This document shows positions 9,334-17,732 of a stretch of DNA of 64,000 bases, piece by piece. Made by a program: the position numbers and the translations under genes. The stretch spans positions 288,973 through 352,972 of the forward strand of contig NZ_JACIFF010000006.1 in the NCBI RefSeq assembly GCF_014197245.1, read 5' to 3'. The DNA comes from Neolewinella aquimaris. GTDB lineage: Bacteria > Bacteroidota > Bacteroidia > Chitinophagales > Saprospiraceae. How positions within the stretch are numbered: the first letter of the stretch is position 1; each line of letters opens with the position of its first letter. The notes below the pieces were generated by a model that searched no databases, had not been told where the DNA came from, and saw only the letters and a program-made list of their open reading frames with translations.

Positions 9334-9390
9334 TAAATTTTAAATTGGAAATTTTCAATTTTAAATCTGAGATCTAAATTTTCAACTTTT
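9334..9390. repeat. AT-rich dispersed repeat, copy 2
   Basis: About 57 bases, nearly all A/T, ending at the leuD start. Read in reverse it contains TTTAAAATTGAAAATTTCC then AATTTAAAATTT, closely matching copy 3 at 44615. It directly precedes the TTG start codon of leuD, so the leuD translation start region is made of repeat DNA. Confidence 0.6.
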
Positions 9391-9988
9391 GAATCCCTTC
9401 AAAACACTCACCTCCACCGCCGTCCCCCTGCCCATCGAGGATGTGGATACGGATCAGATCATTCCCGCCCGCTTTCTGAAGGCGACGACCCGCGAGGGGT
9501 TCGGGGAAAACCTGTTTCGCGACTGGCGCTACGACAAACTGAACCAGCCGAAGGAGAATTTCGTGCTGAATAATCCGACGTACTCGGGCGAAATTTTGCT
9601 TGCCGGGGCCAACTTCGGTTGCGGATCCAGTCGGGAACATGCCGCCTGGGCGATTCAGGATTACGGCTTCCGGGTGGTGGTGTCCAGCTACTTCGCCGAC
9701 ATATTTAAGGGGAATGCCTTGAATAATGGCCTGTTGCCGGTGACCGTGAGCCCCACCGTGCTCGACGAGGCCTTCCGCACCATCGAGCAAAACGCGGCCG
9801 CCCGCTTCACCGTCAACCTCGAAGAGCAAACCTTTACGAACGAGGAAACCGGCACGGTAACCGGCTTCGAAATCGACGAGTACAAGCGGACTTGCCTCAT
9901 GAACGGATACGACGACATCGATTTCCTGCTGAGCCAGCGCGAGAAGATCGAAGCATTCGAAAACCAACGGTTAGATTATAGCCTCTAA
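9389..9988 (+). CDS. leuD: 3-isopropylmalate dehydratase small subunit
   Basis: Small subunit of isopropylmalate isomerase, 199 residues. Conserved motifs [13 protein letters not shown] and [15 protein letters not shown], which form the swivel domain contacting substrate, are present. The only in-frame start that gives the normal N-terminus is TTG at 9389, unusual for its neighbours and located at the edge of an AT-rich repeat. leuB follows 22 bases downstream. Confidence 0.94.
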   Translation: MNPFKTLTSTAVPLPIEDVDTDQIIPARFLKATTREGFGENLFRDWRYDKLNQPKENFVLNNPTYSGEILLAGANFGCGSSREHAAWAIQDYGFRVVVSSYFADIFKGNALNNGLLPVTVSPTVLDEAFRTIEQNAAARFTVNLEEQTFTNEETGTVTGFEIDEYKRTCLMNGYDDIDFLLSQREKIEAFENQRLDYSL

Positions 9989-10010
9989 GCAAAACCACAG
10001 CTGAGAATTT

Positions 10011-11066
10011 ATGCCCAACTTCAATATTGCCGTACTTGACGGAGACGGTATCGGCCCCGAAGTCATCGCCGAAGCAATCAAGGTGCTCGACGTCGTCGCC
10101 GACAAATTCGGACACACGTTTGCCTACACCAAGGCTCCCGTAGGCGCCGTAGCGATCGATCAGACCGGCGATCCCCTCCCGGAGTACACCCTGTCCCTCT
10201 GTAAAAAGTCGGACGCCCTGCTCTTCGGCGCGATCGGCCATCCCCGCTTCGACAACGACCCCTCCGCCAAGGTGCGTCCGGAGCAGGGACTCCTCAGACT
10301 GCGCAAGGAACTCGGCCTCTTTGCCAACCTGCGCCCCGTAGCGAGCTACGACGAACTGGCCGACCTGAGTCCCCTGCGCCCCGAACGAATGAAGGGCGTC
10401 GATATGCTCATCGTTCGGGAACTAACCGGGGGCATCTACTTCGGCGAGAAGGGCAGAAAAGACAACGGCAACACCGCCTTCGATACCTGCACTTATACCC
10501 GCATGGAAATCGAACGCATCGTGAAAATGGGCTTCGTGGAGGCCCGCGCCCGCCGCGGCAAGCTCACCCTGGTCGATAAGGCCAACGTAATGGAAAGCAG
10601 TCGCCTCTGGCGGGAGATCACCCGCGAACTGGCTCAGGAAAACGAAGACGTGGAGCTCAACTTCATGTTCGTCGACAACGCGGCCATGCAGCTCATCCTC
10701 AACCCCGCCCAGTTCGACGTGATCGTCACCAGTAATATGTTCGGCGACATCCTCTCCGATGCTTCGAGCGTGCTGGCCGGATCGCTCGGTTTGTTGCCCT
10801 CCAGCAGCATCGGCTCCACCGTAGGCATGTTCGAACCCATCCACGGCTCCTGGCCGGAAGGGGCCGGACAGGACCGCGCAAACCCCGTTGCCGCCATCCT
10901 TTCCGCCGCCATGATGCTCGACCACCTGGAGTTGCGGGAAGAAGCCAGTGCAATACGTGGCGCCGTCAACAAGGTATTGGGTCAGGGTGTCGGCACGGAG
11001 GACCTCCGGCCCACCACGAAAGTCGGAACCCGGGAGTTCGGCGATCGCATCGCTGCCGCGCTTTAG
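10011..11066 (+). CDS. leuB: 3-isopropylmalate dehydrogenase
   Basis: NAD-dependent oxidative decarboxylase completing the leucine branch. The 351-residue protein shows LDGDGIGPEV at the N-terminus, the substrate-binding arginines in RPEQGLLRLR and LFANLRPV, the metal-binding aspartates in SNMFGDILSDASS, and the NAD site EPIHGSWPEGAGQDRANP. It is last in leuC-(S23)-leuD-leuB and is followed by a hairpin terminator. Confidence 0.96.
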   Translation: MPNFNIAVLDGDGIGPEVIAEAIKVLDVVADKFGHTFAYTKAPVGAVAIDQTGDPLPEYTLSLCKKSDALLFGAIGHPRFDNDPSAKVRPEQGLLRLRKELGLFANLRPVASYDELADLSPLRPERMKGVDMLIVRELTGGIYFGEKGRKDNGNTAFDTCTYTRMEIERIVKMGFVEARARRGKLTLVDKANVMESSRLWREITRELAQENEDVELNFMFVDNAAMQLILNPAQFDVIVTSNMFGDILSDASSVLAGSLGLLPSSSIGSTVGMFEPIHGSWPEGAGQDRANPVAAILSAAMMLDHLELREEASAIRGAVNKVLGQGVGTEDLRPTTKVGTREFGDRIAAAL

Positions 11067-11083
11067 TAGAGCCCACAATAGAA

Positions 11084-11117
11084 AAGCGCCCGCTCTCCTA
11101 ACAGAGAACGGGCGCTT
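11084..11117. terminator. Bidirectional stem-loop terminator after leuB
   Basis: AAGCGCCCG pairs perfectly with CGGGCGCTT over nine bases, extended by CTCT/AGAG with one mismatch. A-rich sequence lies on the left and a short T-rich tract (CACGTTTTAG) on the right. It sits between convergent leuB and the lipoprotein gene and could end both transcripts. Confidence 0.75.
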
Positions 11118-11142
11118 CACGTTTTAGCACGAGAACTACAAT

Positions 11143-12165
11143 CTAGTTGTCCCGGTGCAGGTACAATGAACTCAGTCCGGGGAAGGAAAGCGTTTCGATG
11201 GGAGCAGCATTACCCGAAGCAGTTCCTTCAAAGATGAGCAGGGTCCCACCGGCGGTAGCGCGGTCCGCGACGTAGATGCGGTCGGTGTCTTCGTCGTAAT
11301 CAACGTCAACCGGATTGCCCAGCATGGTAGCAGCTCCACCGATCTTGGTGTAGCCGTCGGCACCTACGGAGGTGATACTGCCGATCGTGGAGAAATTGCG
11401 AATTACAACCAGTCCACCGTCGGTATCCGATCCGGCATCACCGATGTCGGTGAGGATCATAATATCGTCCTTGGCGTTGTACTCAAGTCCGTGGGTGCGG
11501 ACGATCCCGTCGACCTTGATGTAGCGGTCGGGCGTCAGCGTATCGCCGGGGGCGTTGCCAAGCAAATTAGTGAAAACGGCTACCGAATCACTTTTGTCCA
11601 CCACGGCATAGAGGTCGCTGCCGACAAATTCAATGCCCCAGAGGGCAATGTCGGTTTCGTAAACATAACCGGTCTGGATGCCGCTGCCCGACAGAATGTC
11701 GTACACCACCAGGCGGTTGGTATTGTCGTTCGCGTCGCTACCCTGTTGGGCCACGACAAACTGCTTGTTGCGGTAAGCGAGACCGCGGCCGTTGGTGAAA
11801 TCGGAAGTGCTGCGCGATTCGACATCTACGCCGTTGGGATCGTCGAGGTCATCGATCACGTCGTTGTACTCGACCAAGATGTTGTTGGTCCGGTCTACCT
11901 GATACAGGTTGCCCTCATCGGTATCGTAGTACAGTCCGTCGGCATCGCTGCCCGAGGCGGTAAACGTCTCGATGTCCGGTGCGCCGTCTTCGAGGTTTAT
12001 TACGCCCACCATTCCGCTGGTGTTGGAAGAGAGAAACAAGGTGCCGTCGTCGTCGAAGTCAATACCGAGAATGGTATCGTCGTCGTCGTTACAGGAGGTG
12101 AAGGCTAGTGCCATAACGGCAAGGAGCAGCAGGCTGAGCCGGCTGAAGGATAAATTGAACGTCAT
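11143..12165 (-). CDS. Exported lipoprotein, probable beta-propeller, unknown function
   Basis: A 340-residue lipoprotein: signal peptide ending ALAFTSCNDDDD, with the Cys as lipid anchor and an acidic run behind it. The body has repeated beta-rich units ending in motifs such as GLYYDTDEGNLYQVDR, GLAYRNKQFVVAQQ, GIEFVGSDLYAVVDK and DVDYDEDTDRIYVADR, as in NHL- or YVTN-type propellers. It is very acidic (Asp-rich), which might reflect calcium binding or a marine habit. No catalytic motif is seen, and no neighbour suggests its role. Confidence 0.7.
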   Translation of the reverse strand: MTFNLSFSRLSLLLLAVMALAFTSCNDDDDTILGIDFDDDGTLFLSSNTSGMVGVINLEDGAPDIETFTASGSDADGLYYDTDEGNLYQVDRTNNILVEYNDVIDDLDDPNGVDVESRSTSDFTNGRGLAYRNKQFVVAQQGSDANDNTNRLVVYDILSGSGIQTGYVYETDIALWGIEFVGSDLYAVVDKSDSVAVFTNLLGNAPGDTLTPDRYIKVDGIVRTHGLEYNAKDDIMILTDIGDAGSDTDGGLVVIRNFSTIGSITSVGADGYTKIGGAATMLGNPVDVDYDEDTDRIYVADRATAGGTLLIFEGTASGNAAPIETLSFPGLSSLYLHRDN

Positions 12166-12389
12166 AAATTAAATTGGTTTGTTGGGGAAATTAATAGTGG
12201 TGCGAAATGCTCAATAGGTGTGTATCCCCCAAACCGATTCAGTACAGCAGGTGTTCGTCACAACTTTGCAATTACCTGACACTTAAGGCAAAACGAAATT
12301 AAATATACATATATGGTAAGAACGGAAAATTCTATTGCCTCATTTCGGGGATGTGCCGCACAATCACAAAATATTGCCAACCCATGCGC
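12166..12389. other. Intergenic gap with no recognised feature
   Basis: About 220 bases between two leftward genes, with an AT-rich centre. I see no exact TAnnTTTG box on the minus strand, no convincing hairpin and no small ORF with conserved features. Confidence 0.4.
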
Positions 12390-12923
12390 TTATTTGTTCT
12401 CCAGTACGATCCTAAGGTGGCCTAAGTGATGATCCCCGTGCCATGCGTAGTGTGCCGCCAGGGTGTCCAAATGATAGGTGATCCCACTGCCGGGGTGAAA
12501 GGCCGTCCGCCTCCACTGCCGATCGGTACACTGCGCAAGCAGTACGGCCCAGCGCAGGTGCAATCCCCTCAGGATGTCCAGACTGGCCTGTACCGGTACC
12601 GCCGCCACGTCGGGAAGCTCCGCCCAGCTGCCTTCATTATAGGGAACCAGGGTAGGATGATCTTCAACCAGCGTCACCTTATGTCGCCGGTAAGCGTGTA
12701 GGTGACTGTCAGCAAGGTGGTGAATCACCTGCTGGGCCGTCCAACCGCCGGGACGGTAGGGGGTGTCCAGCAGTTTCCTCGATCTTAGTTCATCAGCCAG
12801 TACTTCGAGCCGCTCCGGTAAGCTGCCGATTCGCTTGATGGATTGCAATCGCAGCGTTTCATCCCCGGTTTCGGGCACGGTAAACGTGCCGATGGGGTAA
12901 CGTAAAGGGTCGGTATCGTTCAT
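12390..12923 (-). CDS. YfiT/BstA-like DinB-fold protein (putative bacillithiol transferase)
   Basis: Metal-binding DinB-superfamily protein of 177 residues. It begins MNDTDPLRYPIG, the characteristic start of the YfiT family. The metal-binding histidines appear in VIHHLADSHLHAYRR and AWHGDHHLGHL, giving the expected His triad. In Firmicutes, YfiT/BstA members are bacillithiol-S-transferases that detoxify electrophiles; here that is an inference, supported by a YtxJ homologue 4 kb away. It ends shortly before the DUF4837 gene region, on the same strand. Confidence 0.85.
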   Translation of the reverse strand: MNDTDPLRYPIGTFTVPETGDETLRLQSIKRIGSLPERLEVLADELRSRKLLDTPYRPGGWTAQQVIHHLADSHLHAYRRHKVTLVEDHPTLVPYNEGSWAELPDVAAVPVQASLDILRGLHLRWAVLLAQCTDRQWRRTAFHPGSGITYHLDTLAAHYAWHGDHHLGHLRIVLENK

Positions 12924-12964
12924 CAGAAATAAGTTAGGGCGGTGGAAGAACGAGAGAAAGCGGG

Positions 12965-14050
12965 CTAATTCACGGTAGCCGACCGAATAATTTGCACGAC
13001 TTCCTCCATCAGGTCGCGCTTGCGTCGGCCGGGGGCGTACACGAAGCCGTCGACCAGTACGAGTTCATCTTCCGCTTCATCATTGAGTAGATAGGAGACG
13101 AAGGGGCCGGCCAGGAAGTCGTTTTCGATTTCCCAAATGCCCCGGCCCTCGATGGCAAATGCCCCGTTCAGTTCGGTTGCCTCGGTAAACATGGGCAGAT
13201 CCGTATCATTGATCCGCATGTAAGTATTTTCCGTAGTCGAACTCACGTACTCTTTGCCGATGCGGTCCCGGATTTCTTTAAGCCCTTCCTTCGACAGTTG
13301 ACGCTTATCCTCGTAGGGTACCTTAGTAACCATGATGTTAAGACTGGCACCCTGCACCTCCTTGCGCAGCCAGACGACATCGTCCGTATCGAGGGGAACG
13401 CGCACATATCCGCCGGGAATATCGAGTGAGGCACCGGAAAGTTGCCGGATGGTATCCCCCAGCCGCCGATTGATGCCCTCGAAGTAAGTAGTGACCCGCA
13501 TACGCTCGTCTTCCCCCTCCTTGATTCGCTTTACGACGCCGGGATAAACCTTTCCGAAACCGGTCAGCAGGGCATCGTGATTCTTCCCCATGATGTAGAC
13601 GAGTTGCTGCCCCGTAGCCCACTTGTTCTTGGCAACGGCGGTCCCGTATCCGTCGGTACGTACCTGTTGGATCTTATCGTCGCTCAGGTCATTCAGGACC
13701 ATTTGGGTGGTCGGGCTGTCGGTATCGCTCAGGTCGGCCAGTACGACGTAGTTGCGGAGCTGTCCCCAGGTGGGCTCGGCTACTACCCGCTCGGGAGTAA
13801 TGAAGCGCACGTCGAAAATGGGCTCGGGCTGGGGAAGAATGATGTACGGTGCCTCAAAGAAGTAAGCGACCGAATCTGCCACACCGGCCTTCCAGGTACT
13901 ACTATCCGCGACCACGACCAGGCTATTGATCTGCCCGAAGGCCGACGGCGTGGGTTGCAGGGTGCGCTGGAACTCTTCGCTACCGCAAGAGGTAAGGGCC
14001 AAAACCAGGGCGAAGGACAGGAGGAAAATTCGGGAGCGAAATTCAGACAT
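12965..14050 (-). CDS. DUF4837 family lipoprotein
   Basis: Exported lipoprotein of 361 residues with the signal FALVLALTSCGSEEF. Start MSEFRSRIF at 14050 is chosen because it puts the signal peptide at the N-terminus; the longer in-frame version adds a Pro/Ser-rich tail that overlaps recX. Family-like features include KNKWATGQQLVYIMGKN, YFEGINRRLGD and a C-terminal region ending LVDGFVYAPGRRKRDLM. DUF4837 is essentially restricted to Bacteroidota and has no known activity. It follows recX by 76 bases on the same strand. Confidence 0.85.
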   Translation of the reverse strand: MSEFRSRIFLLSFALVLALTSCGSEEFQRTLQPTPSAFGQINSLVVVADSSTWKAGVADSVAYFFEAPYIILPQPEPIFDVRFITPERVVAEPTWGQLRNYVVLADLSDTDSPTTQMVLNDLSDDKIQQVRTDGYGTAVAKNKWATGQQLVYIMGKNHDALLTGFGKVYPGVVKRIKEGEDERMRVTTYFEGINRRLGDTIRQLSGASLDIPGGYVRVPLDTDDVVWLRKEVQGASLNIMVTKVPYEDKRQLSKEGLKEIRDRIGKEYVSSTTENTYMRINDTDLPMFTEATELNGAFAIEGRGIWEIENDFLAGPFVSYLLNDEAEDELVLVDGFVYAPGRRKRDLMEEVVQIIRSATVN

Positions 14051-14126
14051 TGATGAAAGCGTTCTAATCAGTGGAACAGATGACGGCGCGGCGGGTTTTG
14101 ACGGGCAGCCCCCGGGCAAATGTCGG

Positions 14127-14612
14127 CTAAAGCTCCAACTCCTTGATGGCTTCCCACACCAGGCCCGATTCAAATCCCCGTTTCACCATATAATCGGCCA
14201 GCTTGCGGCGCCGCAGATAGGGGTGCTGCCCCGCTTTCTCCACTCCGTTGCGCCGTTCCAATTCGCTGCACAACGTACCGTAGTACTCGTTCTGGTCTAT
14301 TTCCTTCATCGCCTGCTTGATGCAATAGGCACTAAGCTGTCGCTGCCTGAGTTCCGCGCGGATCTTGTACCGACCCCACCGCTTAATCTTGAATTTTCCC
14401 CTGGCATAGGAGCGCGCAAACCTCTCCTCGTCGAGGTATTTCTCGTGAATCAACTCCACGATCACCTCTTCCGCGGGATCGCCGTAAAATCCGAGCTCGT
14501 GCAGCTTTTCCCTGGCCTCCTTGTGGCAGCGATCCTGGTAGGCGCAGTAGTGCTGAAGCGCTTCCAGGGCCTGCTCGGCGGTATAGACGACCTTCTTCTG
14601 GGGTTGAAACAC
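14127..14612 (-). CDS. recX: Regulatory protein RecX
   Basis: Modulator of RecA filaments, here 161 residues of three-helix repeats. Recognisable stretches are QALEALQHYCAYQDRC (repeat 1), VIVELIHEKYLDEERFARSY (the most conserved family block) and the third repeat near YLRRRKLADYMVKRGF. I chose the GTG at 14612 (VFQPQKKVV) because a -7 box at 14636-14643 lies just upstream. Longer readings would begin upstream of that promoter. It diverges from the MscS gene. Confidence 0.88.
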   Translation of the reverse strand: MFQPQKKVVYTAEQALEALQHYCAYQDRCHKEAREKLHELGFYGDPAEEVIVELIHEKYLDEERFARSYARGKFKIKRWGRYKIRAELRQRQLSAYCIKQAMKEIDQNEYYGTLCSELERRNGVEKAGQHPYLRRRKLADYMVKRGFESGLVWEAIKELEL

Positions 14613-14635
14613 GGCTATTTTAAACGGATTTGTTG

Positions 14636-14643
14636 CAAAAGTA
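14636..14643 (-). promoter_or_regulatory. -7 promoter box for recX
   Basis: On the minus strand this reads TACTTTTG, an exact TAnnTTTG match, 23 bases upstream of the GTG start at 14612. It decides the start codon of recX. Confidence 0.65.
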
Positions 14644-14689
14644 CGGATTTTTACCTTAGTACGGCCCGGCGGCAACCTCTCCACCGTCT

Positions 14690-14696
14690 TATCTTG
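14690..14696 (+). promoter_or_regulatory. Likely -7 box for the MscS gene
   Basis: TATCTTG lacks one T compared with TAnnTTTG and lies 22 bases before the ATG at 14719, the same geometry as the exact leuC box. The match is imperfect, so confidence is moderate. Confidence 0.4.
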
Positions 14697-14718
14697 CCGC
14701 CCAACTAACCCCAACCTT

Positions 14719-15531
14719 ATGATAGATTTCGGGCAATTGTGGGAAGACTACGAGCCCCTCCTGCTAGCCATCGCGCTCAAAATACTGGTGGGCATCTTCC
14801 TGCTGGTCGCAGGCTTCTGGCTCATCAACTGGCTTACCGAAAAGCTCCGCCACCTATTTCAGAAACGGAACATGGACATCAGCGTCTCCGGCTTCCTGAC
14901 CAGCTTCCTGAGCATCGGACTGAAGGTGCTGCTGATCCTGTCCATCGCCGGAATGTTCGGCGTCGAGACCACCTCCTTCATCGCCATTCTCTCCGCCCTC
15001 TCCCTGGCGATCGGCCTGGCACTCCAGGGAAATCTCGGCCACTTCGCCAGCGGAATCCTCCTGCTCACCTTCCGGCCCTTCAAGGTTGGCGATCTGGTCA
15101 CTACGGGCGGGTACACCGGAACGGTAAAGGAGATACAGGTCTTCAACACCATCCTTACCTCCGTCGATAACCGGCTCATCATCATCCCTAACGGCAAGGT
15201 GATGGGCAACGCCATCGAAAATATGACCGCCCTGGGTGTCCGTCGCCTCGACATGACCTTCGGCATCGGCTACGGCGACGACATCGACCACGCCCGCGCC
15301 ACCCTCCTTTCCGTTGCCGAAGCCACCCCCAACGTTCTCCTCGACCGGGGCGTCGATATCTTTGTCCGCACCCTCAACGACAGCAGCGTCGACATGGCCC
15401 TTCGCGTCTGGACCGAGAACGCCAATTACTGGCCTACCCTGATTTACCTGAACGAGCACGTGAAGAAGGCCTTCGATGCCGCCGACATCAACATCCCCTT
15501 CCCGCAGATGGATATACACGTCAAGCAATAG
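14719..15531 (+). CDS. Small-conductance mechanosensitive channel (MscS family)
   Basis: Membrane channel that opens under hypo-osmotic tension. The 270-residue size fits the minimal MscS form. Transmembrane helices are at about 14-38, 62-80 and 85-105; the third is the small-residue-rich pore helix (LSLAIGLALQG), followed by the MscS-signature beta domain from FRPFKVGDLV onward. The C-terminal alpha/beta domain ends with INIPFPQMDIHV, typical of the family. Single gene between divergent recX and a convergent pseudouridine synthase. Confidence 0.92.
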   Translation: MIDFGQLWEDYEPLLLAIALKILVGIFLLVAGFWLINWLTEKLRHLFQKRNMDISVSGFLTSFLSIGLKVLLILSIAGMFGVETTSFIAILSALSLAIGLALQGNLGHFASGILLLTFRPFKVGDLVTTGGYTGTVKEIQVFNTILTSVDNRLIIIPNGKVMGNAIENMTALGVRRLDMTFGIGYGDDIDHARATLLSVAEATPNVLLDRGVDIFVRTLNDSSVDMALRVWTENANYWPTLIYLNEHVKKAFDAADINIPFPQMDIHVKQ

Positions 15532-15551
15532 ACCCTGCCCCGCAACGGCGC

Positions 15552-16355
15552 TTACCTAAAGTACTTCAGCCTCCGCACCTCCTCCTCCGACAAGTAGCGA
15601 TAGAACCCGCGTGGCAGGTTCTTCTTCGTCAGCCCGGCGAGGTAAGTCCGGTCGAGTTTATCGACGGTATACCCAAAGTGTTCGAAGGCACGGCGTACGA
15701 TGCGGTTCCGTCCGTTGTGAATCTGTAGGGTAACCTTAGTGGGTTCGTCCTCCTTCGAATAGCGCACCCAGTCGGGCAGGAAGGGGCCGTCTTCAAGGTC
15801 GTATCCGGCTTTCATCTGGGCCAGGTCGTCGGGACTGAAGGGCTTATCCAGCGTCGCTTCGTAGATCTTAGAGGTCTCGTATCTCGGGTGGGTAAGGCGG
15901 GTGGTGACGTCTCCGTCGTTAGTGATAAGGAGCAATCCCGTAGTATCGCGGTCAAGCCGGCCGACCGGGAAAAGGCGGAGTCCCTTCAAGCCGGGTTCAT
16001 CGAGCAGGTCCATCACGGTGGTCCGGTCGTGCTCGTCGTTGGTGGTGGTGATGACGTTGCGGGGCTTATTGAGAAGTATGTACACGAAGCGCTCCGAGGG
16101 GGCTACTACATTGCCTTCGTACTCCACTACGTCTCCCTCCTTTATCTGGTAAGCCGGATTGTCCAGCACTTCGCCGTTCACCTTCACCTTGCCGGCCTTA
16201 ACCATATCCCCCGCGGTTCGCCGACTCGCCACGCCGGAGTGCGCGATGTACTTATTGAGCCGCATGCCGATCAGCTCGGCGGGTTCGCGGTCCAGGCCGG
16301 GTGGGTTGCTGGAGTTGCGGGCCTGGGAGCGTTGAAAACGGCGCGGTTGTTTCAT
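15552..16355 (-). CDS. rRNA pseudouridine synthase (RsuA/RluB family)
   Basis: Modifies uridine in rRNA to pseudouridine. An N-terminal S4 RNA-binding domain (MRLNKYIAHSGVASRRTAGD, from about residue 31) precedes the catalytic domain with GRLDRDTTGLLL, where the Asp of RLD is the nucleophile, and the NGRNRIVRRAFEHFGY block. The first about 30 residues are basic and low complexity, as is common in Bacteroidota members. Target position (RluB, RluF or RsuA type) cannot be decided. A promoter box lies 32 bases upstream. Confidence 0.92.
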   Translation of the reverse strand: MKQPRRFQRSQARNSSNPPGLDREPAELIGMRLNKYIAHSGVASRRTAGDMVKAGKVKVNGEVLDNPAYQIKEGDVVEYEGNVVAPSERFVYILLNKPRNVITTTNDEHDRTTVMDLLDEPGLKGLRLFPVGRLDRDTTGLLLITNDGDVTTRLTHPRYETSKIYEATLDKPFSPDDLAQMKAGYDLEDGPFLPDWVRYSKEDEPTKVTLQIHNGRNRIVRRAFEHFGYTVDKLDRTYLAGLTKKNLPRGFYRYLSEEEVRRLKYFR

Positions 16356-16386
16356 ATCGGCAGATGGTTAGGCGGAAGACGAAGCA

Positions 16387-16394
16387 CAAAGGTA
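16387..16394 (-). promoter_or_regulatory. -7 promoter box for the pseudouridine synthase
   Basis: Minus strand TACCTTTG, exact TAnnTTTG, about 31 bases upstream of the ATG at 16355. Confidence 0.65.
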
Positions 16395-16452
16395 AGGCAA
16401 GGCACGCCGCTCCCTTCCGCGAACCCCGGCCCCGAGCCGGCGTTGTGTGTTC

Positions 16453-16791
16453 ATGTTCAATACCATGTCAACCTCCCAGGACCTCGACGCCGCCCTCCAG
16501 GCCTCGCAGGACCATCCGATCGTGATCTTCAAGCACAGCAACAGCTGTCCGTTCAGCGCCCGTGCCCAGGTGCAGATCGCCAATGCCAAGCACGACATCG
16601 ACATTCACGGCATCGTGATCCAGTATGCGAAGGACCTCTCCAGTGAAATAGCGGAACGACTCGGGGTGGATCACGCAAGCCCGCAGGCCATCGTAGTGAA
16701 CAAGGGTAAAGCCGTCAGCCACTACTGGCGCAAGGAAATTCAGGAGGAAACGCTAAAGGAACAAGTGAACAACCTCGGGCAGGAGGCATGA
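16453..16791 (+). CDS. ytxJ: Bacillithiol-system redox protein YtxJ
   Basis: Monothiol bacilliredoxin-like thioredoxin-fold protein of about 112 residues. The diagnostic motif is IFKHSNSCPFSARAQ with a single active-site Cys, followed by DIHGIVIQYAKDLSSEIAERLGV and the cis-Pro region SPQAIVVNKGK. In Firmicutes the family acts on proteins S-bacillithiolated under oxidative stress. Start could be ATG 16453 or 16465. Its stop overlaps the ATG of the next gene (ATGA at 16788), so the two are translationally coupled. Confidence 0.85.
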   Translation: MFNTMSTSQDLDAALQASQDHPIVIFKHSNSCPFSARAQVQIANAKHDIDIHGIVIQYAKDLSSEIAERLGVDHASPQAIVVNKGKAVSHYWRKEIQEETLKEQVNNLGQEA

Positions 16792-17669
16792 TCGCGGGTT
16801 CCGAACTCATTCTACGTCCCGACGGATCGGTCTATCACCTTCACTTACTTCCCGGCCAGGTCGCGGAGAAGATCATTACTGTCGGGGACCCCGAGCGCGT
16901 GCATCAGGTAAGCCGTCGCTTCGATCGGGTGGAACTGAAGGTGGAAGCGCGGGAATTCGTTACCCATACCGGTGAGCTAGACGGGGAACGCATCACCGTC
17001 CTATCCACCGGCATCGGCACTGATAATGTTGACATCGTCATCAACGAACTCGATGCACTCTTCAACATCGACCTCAGGACCCGGGAAGTCAAAGATGAGC
17101 TTACTTCCCTCGATTTTCTGCGCCTCGGTACCAGCGGCTCCTTTCAGTCCGACCTGCCCCTCGATAGCTTTCTGCTTTCCCACGCGGCCCTCGCACTCGA
17201 CGGGCTGTTGCACTATTATCTCAACCAGGGAGAGCCGGATCCCCTCGTGATTGCCCTTACCGACCACCTCGACGACGAAGGAGTAACGCTTCCGGTACCT
17301 CCGCTGGTAGTCCGCCCCCACTTGCCCGTCTTTATGAATCATCCCGCGGCGGCCGAACTGGCAGCGGGCATTACCCTCACCGCGGCCGGTTTTTATGCCC
17401 CCCAGGGCCGCAGCCTTCGCCTGCCGAGCGGTATGACTCCAAAAATCCTGAATGCGCTGCGGACGTTCAGCGATGAAGATCTGAGGATCACCAATATTGA
17501 AATGGAAACCTCGGGCATTTACGGCCTCACCCGGCTCCTCGGCCACCGGGCCGCTTCCATCTCCGCCCTCCTCGCTAACCGGGCCCTGGGCACCTTCAGT
17601 AAGCAGCCGGCCGAGACGGTGGAATCACTCATCGATTTAGGGCTACGCCTGCTCACGGATCGGCAGTAA
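16788..17669 (+). CDS. Nucleoside phosphorylase (uridine phosphorylase-like, PNP_UDP_1 family)
   Basis: Purine or pyrimidine salvage enzyme splitting a nucleoside with phosphate. The 293-residue sequence has IITVGDPERVHQVSRRFD, matching the phosphate-binding GDPxR motif, LSTGIGTDNVDIVINEL, LRLGTSGSFQ, and NIEMETSGIYGL, where Met and Glu contact the ribose. Substrate specificity is uncertain because the base-binding loop (residues about 150-200) differs from E. coli Udp. It overlaps ytxJ by 4 bases. Confidence 0.88.
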   Translation: MIAGSELILRPDGSVYHLHLLPGQVAEKIITVGDPERVHQVSRRFDRVELKVEAREFVTHTGELDGERITVLSTGIGTDNVDIVINELDALFNIDLRTREVKDELTSLDFLRLGTSGSFQSDLPLDSFLLSHAALALDGLLHYYLNQGEPDPLVIALTDHLDDEGVTLPVPPLVVRPHLPVFMNHPAAAELAAGITLTAAGFYAPQGRSLRLPSGMTPKILNALRTFSDEDLRITNIEMETSGIYGLTRLLGHRAASISALLANRALGTFSKQPAETVESLIDLGLRLLTDRQ

Positions 17670-17732
17670 TCCCAACCTGCTCACCTTTTTATTCCTCCAT
17701 GCCGGCACAGTACACAGGGGGCGGGTCCGCAG

